A stretch of DNA of 9,174 nucleotides, from contig CALEZK010000386.1 of assembly GCA_937928585.1 (NCBI GenBank), forward strand, positions 1-9,174. The letters are read 5' to 3'. This DNA is from an uncultured bacterium (GTDB lineage Bacteria > Hydrogenedentota > Hydrogenedentia > Hydrogenedentales > SLHB01). Positions 1-6,917 of the stretch are shown here, in pieces (positions within the stretch are counted from its first letter, which is position 1; every line of letters starts with the position of its first letter). The notes under the pieces are model-generated. The model worked only from the letters and a program-made list of their open reading frames with translations, had not been told where the DNA came from and did no database searches. The position numbers were made by a program, and so were the translations under genes.

Positions 1-51
1 TGCGCGCAAACCGTTGGGTACAATTTCACGCGAGGAGAGGGCGTTGTAGGA

Positions 52-891
52 TTAGGCAGGTATCGCGGCGGGCTCGAGTGATTCGGCTGATTTGAGGATG
101 AGATCAACGCATTCGCACACGCGCGTAATCACTTCGATGCATGCGCGTGCGGTATCCATCTTGGACTCGGCAGCATAAGCTTCGATGTATTGGTGGGCGC
201 CGCCAAGGTCTGCTTCATGGCTCTCGCCAATGCAGGTGAGCAGGACCGCGCCGCCAAGTTCGGCGACGATTTCCCTGTGCCACTTTGCTTCTTTAAGTCC
301 GCCCAAGCGTTGGTCAGCGGAATGGATGAGTTCGTGGGTCCACGTGGAGAGGTTCTCTACGCCAAGCATGATGGCCTCGCCGTTCGCGGCGCGTCGGTAG
401 TATCCGAGTGGCGCGGCCCCATGGTGGGAGTACGATCCGACATGGATTCCCCATGATTCCGCAACGTCAATGAGTGGCAGTGAAGCGATCCATGTATTTG
501 CTTCTGGGTCGTGAGCCGGCAGTGGATCGCCTTCGGTGTCTTCGACGGCAAAGACGGGCACTGAACGAAATCCGTATAGGAATCGAAGGTCTTTTTCGTT
601 CTCTTGGTCATCTTTGACCTTGAGTTGTTTGATACATGGCGCGAGGATGTGGATAGCTTTACTACCGGCTTTTACGGTGCGGCCGATTGCATTCCACTGG
701 CGGATACCGCGTGCGTCTGTGGTGCCGGAAAGCGCAAGGACGAACTGGTTCGAATAAGACCAGTTCCTGCAGGGCGCGTCATCAGCGCGGTGGATGAAGA
801 TTGGGGCGAGCGCTTTGGGAAGTTGTTCCGGGTGGCGGAACGCTTCCACGATGCGGTCTGCGACTTCTCTGCTGTGTCCGTAAAACTTCAT
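52..891 (-). CDS. ArdC-like protein: ssDNA-binding domain plus zincin metallopeptidase domain
   Basis: The 279-residue product matches the ArdC/DUF1738 architecture. Residues about 1-90 carry the ArdC N-terminal pattern: N-W-S-x-x-N-Q at 43-49, then R-Q-W at 64-66 and G-R-T-V-K-x-G at 70-76. Residues about 140-245 form a zincin domain with H-E-L-I-H at 186-190 (HExxH, catalytic Glu187) and E-I-V-A-E at 207-211, where Glu211 is the likely third zinc ligand. ArdC proteins of conjugative plasmids bind single-stranded DNA and protect incoming DNA from restriction. That role is family knowledge and is not shown for this protein. There is no signal peptide or membrane segment, so it should be cytoplasmic. 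The start is supported by AGGAGG (plus-strand cctcct, 901-906) ten bases upstream of the ATG. No conjugation genes are visible beside it, so it may be a remnant or a domesticated copy. The fold is well supported; the antirestriction role is less certain. Confidence 0.87.
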   Translation of the reverse strand: MKFYGHSREVADRIVEAFRHPEQLPKALAPIFIHRADDAPCRNWSYSNQFVLALSGTTDARGIRQWNAIGRTVKAGSKAIHILAPCIKQLKVKDDQENEKDLRFLYGFRSVPVFAVEDTEGDPLPAHDPEANTWIASLPLIDVAESWGIHVGSYSHHGAAPLGYYRRAANGEAIMLGVENLSTWTHELIHSADQRLGGLKEAKWHREIVAELGGAVLLTCIGESHEADLGGAHQYIEAYAAESKMDTARACIEVITRVCECVDLILKSAESLEPAAIPA

Positions 892-916
892 GGTTCGTTT
901 CCTCCTGTGGAGTTGA

Positions 917-948
917 GGCCCAACAGGCCTTTGGGTTCCTGTTGGGCC
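917..948 (-). promoter_or_regulatory. Perfect 11-bp inverted repeat (hairpin) in the leader of the ArdC-like gene
   Basis: GGCCCAACAGG at 917-927 is the exact reverse complement of CCTGTTGGGCC at 938-948, with a 10-base loop. On the minus strand it ends about ten bases before the AGGAGG ribosome binding site of the ArdC-like gene. It could therefore be an mRNA leader hairpin or an operator. On the plus strand it is followed by GGTTTATT, which weakly resembles a rho-independent terminator, but no plus-strand gene leads into it. The repeat is certain; its role is not. Confidence 0.55.
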
Positions 949-1255
949 GGTTTATTGACTACGTGAAAGCTTTTGGGGCGAGAGGTGGCTTTCCTCTCTC
1001 TTGATCAACTAGACGGAATGAGGGACGAAATTGTCCGCATGCGAGGCTGCGCGATTTTCTGAGAAAGCGGCAATTGAAGCGGTCGGAAGTGCTGCGTGGG
1101 TACCGTGCGCTTGAGGGAACGGCAAGTTGGTTTGTCGTCGAGGTACGCGGTGTGTAAGGCGGGAATAGCTGGCGCTAAAGAAATCGAGTAGCCAGGACGC
1201 TCGTCGAGAGGTCCCGATGTGGTTTACCGGCAATGCGGTGCTCCGGCCTCGTTTA

Positions 1256-1274
1256 CTTCGACATGCTGTCGAAG
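1256..1274. repeat. Perfect short palindrome, possible operator
   Basis: CTTCGACA (1256-1263), a 3-base centre TGC, then TGTCGAAG (1267-1274): an exact 8-bp inverted repeat. It lies in the intergenic region about 240 bases upstream of the nuclease-like gene. Its size and symmetry suit a dimeric DNA-binding regulator, but a chance or structural repeat cannot be excluded. Confidence 0.35.
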
Positions 1275-1510
1275 GTGAGACGTTGTGGAGTCGCTGCCGG
1301 ATACAGCGGTTGCGCGTAGCCCATGATTTCCGGGTTAGGGAAATACGGGAGTCGGGGCAGCTGCTGAGTTTGGTTTCAGGAAAGTGAAAATGCGGCTGAC
1401 TTTATATATTTTGCGCCTCGCGCTCCCGACAGAGTTGCTTGACACGGCGGTTTATCACTGGCGAATGACTGCAAAAGCTTAAATGCTTCGTCGATCTTCC
1501 GCCTGGCCTT

Positions 1511-1981
1511 ATGGACAAGAAAGTACCGGAGCTAGAGGATGTCATTGATTGCCGTTATGCGCACTTGCTTAAGTCTGAGGGAGAACGGCAAATCGCCTCG
1601 TTCTTAGACAAATGCGGTGTGAGGTACATGTATGAGGCGCCGGTTGTCGTGACGCATCACGGAAAGCAGAGGATTTGGTATCCTGATTTCCTGTTGCCAG
1701 ACCTCAGCCTCTACATCGAATACTTTGGACTTGCGGGACGGCCCGACTACGATTTATCAATTATCGAAAAGATGGATGCATATGCTAATTCGGGCTTGCA
1801 GGTGATTCCGGTGTATCCGCAACACGTGGAAAACCACTCCTCAGTCTATTTGGCCAAGGAAATCTCCCGCGCCACACAGGAACGCAGCCAACTCGTCGAA
1901 CGGCAATTACACGGTGTGTTCAGTCATTACGCCAGACCAGGCCCTCTCCAGTCGGGCTCACTCCGCAAGGAATCCTCTTGA
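1511..1981 (+). CDS. Small PD-(D/E)XK nuclease-like protein
   Basis: This is a 156-residue protein with the pattern of the PD-(D/E)XK superfamily (restriction-endonuclease-like fold). There is an N-terminal helix with Glu23/Glu25 in S-E-G-E-R-Q-I, then a strand leading to Y-P-D-F at 57-60 (Asp59). A strand Y-I-E-Y-F-G follows at 68-73 (Glu70), and Lys87 in E-K-M-D-A-Y belongs to the following helix. The E-Y-F-G / K-M arrangement resembles nuclease domains found with some helicases, where the lysine comes from the helix rather than an ExK pair. It would cut or bind DNA in the cytoplasm, perhaps in defence or repair; substrate and partner are unknown. The ATG is the first possible start after an in-frame stop at 1466-1468. 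No good Shine-Dalgarno precedes it, so translation may be weak or leaderless. About 45 residues after the core look unstructured. It lies 142 bases before the first caspase gene on the same strand, so co-transcription is possible. Confidence 0.68.
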   Translation: MDKKVPELEDVIDCRYAHLLKSEGERQIASFLDKCGVRYMYEAPVVVTHHGKQRIWYPDFLLPDLSLYIEYFGLAGRPDYDLSIIEKMDAYANSGLQVIPVYPQHVENHSSVYLAKEISRATQERSQLVERQLHGVFSHYARPGPLQSGSLRKESS

Positions 1982-2123
1982 CTGGTTGTCAAATGACTGA
2001 AAGAGCTTCTAGAAGGAAATCATATTCTGCGACGCTAAGACCTCAGGCGGTGATCGGCGTTCAGAGGTACTGATCCACGGCACGACTAGGCCTCATCTTA
2101 GGAGAAATGGAGCAAGTGAGGGT

Positions 2124-3767
2124 ATGAAACGCGTAGGCATTGCTGTCGGAATAAACCAATGTAGATCGAAGAATTCTCACAAGCTAAGATTTGCCGAGTC
2201 TGACTGCGAACGATTCTCGTCTGCGGTTTGCAAGAAAATGAATTTCCAGTTCACTACGCTCAATCACCATGAAGCGACACGCGACAAAATCTTGCGCGAA
2301 CTAGAGAAACAATGCAGGCAATTGAAGAAGGAAGACGATCAGCTCATTTTCTATTTCGCTGGGCACGGAGAGCGTGTAGGTGGGTGCTTTGTCCTGCATC
2401 CATACGACGCAGACCGACATACCGCGGAACGCTCGCTCTCAATAGATGCGATTCGCTCAGTCTTCGATACGCACGCCTTCAAGGGCAGCATCATGTGCAT
2501 ATTTGATGCGTGTCGCAATGAAAAGAACGATGCTGGAAAAGGGCGGGCCTATCTTGATGCGACGTCGGTAAGAAACCTCGAGTCGCTCGCCGGTAGCAGT
2601 AACGGCAAGCAGATTCAGGTTCTCTTTGGTTGTCAGGAGGGCAAATTCAGCTTCGAGGATGCCACGCTAGGTCAAGGCCACGGTGTACTTACCTATCACC
2701 TCTTGTCGGTGTTGGATCGAGTTGATGAATACACCAGCCTGTCATTTCGAGAGTGGTCTGACCTTGCTGGAGACCTTATGAGGGATCGCACACAGTCGCC
2801 AGAGGCCACCCCATCGCAGTCTCCCGTGTTATATAGGCCGACAACGGAAAGGGAAATACCGCTCCTTCCTGGGAAGAAAATCACAACGCCGAGCGGCATT
2901 GATTTTTGCTTAATTCGTGGTGGCAAGTTCCGGATGGGTAGTCCAACCGACGAGCCGGGAGGAGAGGACTGGGAAAGACCTGCCCACACCGTGCTGCTTT
3001 CGGACTTCTACATGAGCATGTATCCAGTTACGGTGGGCCAGTTCGAGCCGTTTTCGCCGGTTCTCTGGCCAGTCACCGTCAACTCGAATCAAAGCAGGGC
3101 AACCAGCGTTCTCGATCGGGTTCTGGAACCAAGTTCTCGGTTCAGAAGTCAAGTGTTTTCCGCAATGCGGCCAGTTACTGAGATTTCTTGGCATGATGCC
3201 CAATCGTTTTGCAGATGGTGCTCTCAACAGAATCCTGGAACTTTTCACCTTCCAACAGAAGCACAGTGGGAGTATGCCTGTCGAGCCGGGACAACGACTG
3301 CCTATTCATTTGGCAACACACTCACTCGTACTGTGGCGCATTTTGGAACCAAGGACGACTGCGCAAAAGATGTCGGAAGCTATCCGCCAAACGCGTGGGG
3401 CTTACATGATATGCATGGCGGCGTATACGAGTGGTGTGAAGATGTCTTTGATCCTTCCTTCTATAAAAGTTTGCGCGAGGGCGCCCGGGATCCGATTTGC
3501 CGTCAGGAGGCACCAAAGCGTGTTCAAGAGGATTTCATTATGAAGTCTACTAATTGCAGTATTGCTCCGCACGACGCCGACTATGTAATGCAAGTCGGTG
3601 TGATGATTGCTACCCTGATGAAGGATGCACGAGTTGTGCGTGGCGGATTCTACGGTGGGCGAACACAGCGATGTCGTTCGGCACACCGAATTCAACGCGT
3701 CGCAGACATGAGATACGAATGGCTGGGATTTAGAATGGTATGGAAGCCCAAAACCTGCGGAGGCTAG
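2124..3767 (+). CDS. Caspase-like peptidase (C14) fused to FGE-sulfatase-like domain, copy 1
   Basis: This is a 547-residue two-domain protein. Residues 1-240 form a caspase-like (C14/metacaspase) domain: V-G-I-A-V-G-I-N-Q at 4-12, catalytic His81 in Y-F-A-G-H-G-E, catalytic Cys130 in F-D-A-C-R-N-E, then V-L-F-G-C-Q-E-G at 166-173 and G-H-G-V-L-T at 185-190. Residues about 258-542 form an FGE-sulfatase (SUMF1-like) domain: G-G-K-F-R-M-G-S at 266-273, L-P-T-E-A-Q-W-E-Y-A-C-R-A-G at 376-389, H-G-G-V-Y-E-W-C at 431-438, R-G-G at 506-508 and L-G-F-R-M-V-W at 534-540. The C-terminal cysteine pair that true formylglycine-generating enzymes need is absent, since only Cys517 is present there. The domain is therefore probably a ligand-binding C-type-lectin-like fold, not an oxidase. 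There is no signal peptide. The start matches the N-terminus of its paralogue; GAGGG sits very close to the ATG. A six-codon out-of-frame ORF at 2107-2127 overlaps the start in an ATGA and might couple translation. The domain calls are firm; the biological trigger and the substrate are unknown. Confidence 0.93.
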   Translation: MKRVGIAVGINQCRSKNSHKLRFAESDCERFSSAVCKKMNFQFTTLNHHEATRDKILRELEKQCRQLKKEDDQLIFYFAGHGERVGGCFVLHPYDADRHTAERSLSIDAIRSVFDTHAFKGSIMCIFDACRNEKNDAGKGRAYLDATSVRNLESLAGSSNGKQIQVLFGCQEGKFSFEDATLGQGHGVLTYHLLSVLDRVDEYTSLSFREWSDLAGDLMRDRTQSPEATPSQSPVLYRPTTEREIPLLPGKKITTPSGIDFCLIRGGKFRMGSPTDEPGGEDWERPAHTVLLSDFYMSMYPVTVGQFEPFSPVLWPVTVNSNQSRATSVLDRVLEPSSRFRSQVFSAMRPVTEISWHDAQSFCRWCSQQNPGTFHLPTEAQWEYACRAGTTTAYSFGNTLTRTVAHFGTKDDCAKDVGSYPPNAWGLHDMHGGVYEWCEDVFDPSFYKSLREGARDPICRQEAPKRVQEDFIMKSTNCSIAPHDADYVMQVGVMIATLMKDARVVRGGFYGGRTQRCRSAHRIQRVADMRYEWLGFRMVWKPKTCGG

Positions 3768-3774
3768 GTGCGCT

Positions 3775-5502
3775 TCACCTTGACCATCGCGCTAGGCGTG
3801 GTGTCCAGACGACACGGAATCCCGTCGCGCCATTACGTTTCGTTGAAGCAAAACCGAAGCGGGCTGCACTTCGGCAGTGTTCCGCGCGAAGCGCCCAGCA
3901 GCCGCCTTTCGCAACGCATAAGTCCTCGCCCGTTGTTAAGTCGCCTAGCCAACGCAACTGTTTGTCTTCGCTCATTTCATTACGCATATTAAGCTTGACC
4001 GTATCCTCTATCGCCAAATGAGGCTTCGGTGGTAGTTCCGGCCTCTTCTCACGTAGAAATTGCACGAAGTCAATTGATTCCTTACACCATTCAAATACGC
4101 TCCCGTGCATGTCGTAAAGGCCGCAATCGTTCGCTTCGTAATGCATAACCTCTTCAAGATGATTCCTTGCGTTGCTGGCAGAAAAATTTATGTGAGGGGT
4201 CAATTTCTCGCCAAAATCGCTTTTGTCATTTCCTCTATTAATGCACGCCATATTGGAAGTCAGAGTGTTGCCGAAACTGAACGCAGTTGTACTTCCAGCT
4301 CGGCAAGCGTATTCCCATTGGTCCTCCGTTGGTAAGTCAATTGATCCCTGAATCTGATTCGAAAGCCAACGGCAAAATGCGATGGCATCTTCCCAACTCA
4401 CCCCCACCATCGGAAGACGTGCGGACTTCCTCATCAGATCTTCGCATACGCGGCTGGGGTGGGGATTGAAATACGATAGGGACATCTCCGTCACGATCTC
4501 TTCTGTTGTTCGCGTTGCCGGCAGTATAGGCCTCGTCCACCTGTGCTTGTTTTGTTCCACATAGTCGAAGAATTGTCCGCACGTTATTGGGCATACGGCC
4601 ATGTAAAACTCTTCCAGAAATACGCGGCGGGCATCGCGCTCAAGATATCCGCGGCGTTCGTCCGATCCTTCACTTCCGAGCACTGCTTCGCCAGCAGGAA
4701 TTGCTCTCACTCTTATTCCGAGGGGTAATTCAACGTCCTCTGGCGGGGATAGGCGAATGCGTGTTCGATTTGTTGGCCGGTAGAGGGATGGCAGTTGGGA
4801 AATGGCCGCCTTTTTCGAATGATGCCACCCGTGCATCTTGTCGCCTACCAAATTGGCGAGGTGTTGGAAATCCAGATCATCGAGTGAATCGATGTCCCGG
4901 AGGACGGTTAGTATGTGATGCGTGAGTACGCCATGCTTGAGCTGTGGGTCTTCCCACGAAGTTTGCCCTTCGCTACATCCGAAAAGGACTGCAATAGACT
5001 TGCGCTTTCTGGACTCTGTGAGTCTCTCAACTGCGCGCACGGTCGGAGCATCCATCACGATTTGCTGGACGCCCCTACCGTTGTCACTCATTTCGGAACG
5101 GCACGCGTCCAAGACGCACATACAGTGGCTGCTCGGAATGTAAGCCTCAAAGGCGTCCGTGAGTACTTGCAAAGGCATTGAAGATTCAAAATCAGACGGA
5201 TGAGAATCGTGAAGATGCAGGACGTACTCGCGATCAACAGTTTGACCATGTCCAGCAAAAAAGAAAAGAAAGAGGTCTTCAGGCCGCATTTTCTGCTTGT
5301 CAAAATAAGGCCGTACGAGCTTCAGCGCGTCGACAATGTTAGCCTTCGTTGCTTCTTTTCCAACCAACGAGCAGCACTGAAACCCAAGTTTTTGGTGCAT
5401 TATCTCCGCGAGCGCAGTCGCATCGCTCTCGGCAAATTGTAGCTCTCTAAAGTCCGAATCCTGGTATTGATTTATCGCTACAAGGAGTGCGTATCGATTC
5501 AT
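3775..5502 (-). CDS. Caspase-like peptidase (C14) fused to FGE-sulfatase-like domain, copy 2
   Basis: This is a 575-residue paralogue of the neighbouring fusion, with the same order of domains. The caspase-like domain (1-240) has Y-A-L-L-V-A-I-N-Q-Y at 4-13, catalytic His85 in F-F-A-G-H-G-Q, catalytic Cys134 in L-D-A-C-R-S-E and V-L-F-G-C-S-E-G at 172-179. The FGE-like domain (about 262-568) has L-P-T-E-D-Q-W-E-Y-A-C-R-A-G at 400-413, M-H-G-S-V-F-E-W-C near 455-463, K-G-G-C-W at 522-526 and T-G-F-R-V-V-W at 560-566. The paired catalytic cysteines of active FGE are not evident. AGGTG precedes the ATG by seven bases. It lies 117 bases downstream of the zinc-finger anti-sigma-like gene on the same strand and is probably the last gene of the sigma factor operon. 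Its stop codon is only 7 bp from that of copy 1, which runs toward it. The two proteins are clearly diverged, so they may recognise different signals. Confidence 0.93.
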   Translation of the reverse strand: MNRYALLVAINQYQDSDFRELQFAESDATALAEIMHQKLGFQCCSLVGKEATKANIVDALKLVRPYFDKQKMRPEDLFLFFFAGHGQTVDREYVLHLHDSHPSDFESSMPLQVLTDAFEAYIPSSHCMCVLDACRSEMSDNGRGVQQIVMDAPTVRAVERLTESRKRKSIAVLFGCSEGQTSWEDPQLKHGVLTHHILTVLRDIDSLDDLDFQHLANLVGDKMHGWHHSKKAAISQLPSLYRPTNRTRIRLSPPEDVELPLGIRVRAIPAGEAVLGSEGSDERRGYLERDARRVFLEEFYMAVCPITCGQFFDYVEQNKHRWTRPILPATRTTEEIVTEMSLSYFNPHPSRVCEDLMRKSARLPMVGVSWEDAIAFCRWLSNQIQGSIDLPTEDQWEYACRAGSTTAFSFGNTLTSNMACINRGNDKSDFGEKLTPHINFSASNARNHLEEVMHYEANDCGLYDMHGSVFEWCKESIDFVQFLREKRPELPPKPHLAIEDTVKLNMRNEMSEDKQLRWLGDLTTGEDLCVAKGGCWALRAEHCRSAARFGFASTKRNGATGFRVVWTPRLARWSR

Positions 5503-5619
5503 GTTGCACCTATTGGCTGCAGACCGCTACCTCAATGAACCCCCAAGCGACGGTATGGTCATCTATTCGTAGTGCCCACTTGTCCGCAGCGGCCCGGGAT
5601 TGCTTGGACTAAGGCACTC

Positions 5620-6249
5620 TCAATCTTCGAAATACTCGATACTCAGATAAACGCGGGGTTTGTCACCTTTCTTCGGCAAGGTTGCGCACAAATAAACACG
5701 TAGGTGTCCGTCAGCAGACTCGACAGATCGTGACAGAGAAATGGGTGTATTTTCTCCTCGCGCGACGAGGCTTGAGAAATCCGGCCTTAGGTCGACATCT
5801 TTCACATCCACGGAAACCAGCCGTCCCATGTATTCAATCAAGTATGAACCGACAGCCGGAAGAGACTCGACCGTGAATAGCTGCTTGATACCTGCCTGCA
5901 TGTGTTTGACGCAGGCAAGCAGCGTCTTGCCAAAATGAACGGTTGGCAAGTTCTCCGCGCCTTCCATTGATATCTGTCGCAGAGCAGATTTTCGAGCACG
6001 CTCGGCGATTTGCCTAATGCGCGGAGCGTCTTCTGCCGGCGCGCCAGACATGGACTTCAAATAGACCTCCGCGTCAGATCGTAATTGCTCACAGTGCTCG
6101 CATCGCTCCAGATGCGCGGATATGACGTCAGAGGTTTCTGGTGGTGTATTGCCGGCAACATATGCCAACATCACAGCTTCCGGCACATGGAGAGTGGTTG
6201 CGCGTGCCGCATAGTATGAAGCGATCTTATCGTCACTTGTTGATGGCAT
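5620..6249 (-). CDS. Soluble zinc-finger anti-sigma-like protein
   Basis: This is a 209-residue protein. An H-L-E-R-C-E-H-C segment gives His46, Cys50 and Cys53 (H-x3-C-x2-C), and His21 upstream is a candidate fourth ligand. This is the zf-HC2/ZAS pattern of zinc-binding anti-sigma factors. It directly follows, and overlaps, an ECF sigma factor gene, the usual arrangement for a sigma/anti-sigma pair. No membrane helix is visible, so unlike many anti-sigma factors it should be soluble. After a charged helical linker (about 70-95) comes a C-terminal region of about 110 residues with alternating strands and no recognised family. A GTG at 6267 gives six more residues, but the ATG at 6249 is preferred because GAGGA lies eleven bases upstream; either start overlaps the sigma gene (17 or 35 bp). 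It holds the sigma factor, or carries a signal to it. As neighbour of a caspase-like protease gene it is a possible cleavage substrate; that link is inference. Confidence 0.72.
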   Translation of the reverse strand: MPSTSDDKIASYYAARATTLHVPEAVMLAYVAGNTPPETSDVISAHLERCEHCEQLRSDAEVYLKSMSGAPAEDAPRIRQIAERARKSALRQISMEGAENLPTVHFGKTLLACVKHMQAGIKQLFTVESLPAVGSYLIEYMGRLVSVDVKDVDLRPDFSSLVARGENTPISLSRSVESADGHLRVYLCATLPKKGDKPRVYLSIEYFED

Positions 6250-6874
6250 TTGGTTTCGTATCCTCACGAGTGGCGGAAGGTGTCAAGCTGAGTTTTTCTT
6301 CAACGCACTTGCGCAGCAGCTTCGTCGCCTTCCGGAGCGCATAGTCAACTTCTTGCGTTGTCTTGCCGAGTTGTCTCGCCATTAGCTTCGTTGGAACCTT
6401 CCAGAAGAAACGGAGCTCAAATATCTCTTGAAGTGGGCCAAGTGAGTCAATACACGACTTGATCAATTGCTGTTCTTCCGCGGAAATTGCATTGGACCTG
6501 GGATTGCCTGAGTCTTGCGGTTCAGGTACGTGCTCGAGAGGAACCGCTGCTTGGAGGGGATTCGCCCGACGGAACTCATCTCTCACGCGGTTGCGCGCAA
6601 TCTTGAAAATCCATGTGGACCCTGCGCCTTCCCGCCACGTCTTTGCATACTTCCAAATTCGCATAAAGATGTCGGACACGATCTCTTCAACTGCTGATTC
6701 GTCACCCACAAGGCCTAGAACAAACCTTGTTAGGTTGATCTCGTACCGACGAATCAGTTCTTCAAAGGCATGTTCGTCTCGATTCTGAATGGCCCGCATG
6801 AGTTCGTACTCATCGAGTTCGCACAACCGCGCTTTCCCGGTTGATATCCTTGCTACTCGTCGTTCTTTCCCCAT
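6233..6874 (-). CDS. ECF-type RNA polymerase sigma factor
   Basis: This is a 213-residue sigma-70 family protein with only regions 2 and 4, as in ECF (extracytoplasmic function) factors. Region 2 spans about 30-104, with D-E-H-A-F-E-E-L-I-R-R-Y (33-44), A-V-E-E-I-V-S-D-I-F (61-70) and the promoter -10-binding helix S-T-W-I-F-K-I-A-R-N-R-V-R-D-E-F (86-101). Region 4 spans about 135-190 and has a helix-turn-helix around P-T-K-L-M-A-R-Q-L-G and V-D-Y-A-L-R-K-A (161-183). It would direct RNA polymerase to a small regulon, possibly including its own promoter. AGGTGA lies a few bases before the ATG. The 3' end overlaps the zinc-finger anti-sigma-like gene, with the caspase-FGE gene next, so the three probably form one transcript. 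The N-terminal 25 residues and the last 20 are extensions outside the core. Confidence 0.93.
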   Translation of the reverse strand: MGKERRVARISTGKARLCELDEYELMRAIQNRDEHAFEELIRRYEINLTRFVLGLVGDESAVEEIVSDIFMRIWKYAKTWREGAGSTWIFKIARNRVRDEFRRANPLQAAVPLEHVPEPQDSGNPRSNAISAEEQQLIKSCIDSLGPLQEIFELRFFWKVPTKLMARQLGKTTQEVDYALRKATKLLRKCVEEKLSLTPSATREDTKPNAINK

Positions 6875-6917
6875 CCGTCACCTATATCAGTGCAGAGCCG
6901 GTCGTTCCGTACGAGTG

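Larger units (their letters stand above)
892..1510. other. Long stretch without a recognisable gene
   Basis: About 620 bases lie between the start of the ArdC-like gene and the start of the nuclease-like gene. They hold the 917-948 hairpin, a small GAGAGG/CCTCTC stem at 980-998, and a perfect 8-bp palindrome arm pair at 1256-1274. A TTGACA box at 1439-1444 lies about 70 bases before the next gene, but no good -10 element sits at the expected spacing. An A+T-rich TTTATATATT run lies at 1401-1410. The only longer open frame (minus strand, 1009-1233, TTG start) has protein composition typical of random sequence. This is probably a two-sided regulatory or degraded region. Confidence 0.5.

Noticed and set aside
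1009..1233. 74-codon minus-strand open frame in the empty region (TTG start)
   Set aside because: Composition is random-like (many R, S, H, P), there is no family pattern, and the start codon is weak despite a GGAG nearby.
1439..1468. TTGACA box as a promoter for the nuclease-like gene
   Set aside because: The -35 match is perfect, but no acceptable -10 sequence lies 16-18 bases downstream.
2107..2127. Six-codon leader ORF overlapping the start of caspase-FGE copy 1 in an ATGA
   Set aside because: The only upstream purine-rich box (2100-2105) is one base from its ATG, too close to work well. It is noted as a possible coupling device only.
2897..3767. Diversity-generating retroelement variable region
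   Set aside because: The fold is right, but no second near-identical copy of the 3' end and no reverse transcriptase is present in the window.
2124..5502. Type III-E CRISPR (Craspase) locus
   Set aside because: There is a caspase-like domain and a sigma/anti-sigma pair, but no gRAMP effector, TPR-CHAT architecture, Csx30/Csx31 or repeat array; the resemblance is of logic only.
5503..5619. Possible terminator or promoter between the zinc-finger gene and caspase-FGE copy 2
   Set aside because: No stem with a T-run and no good -35/-10 pair could be seen, so co-transcription is the simpler reading.
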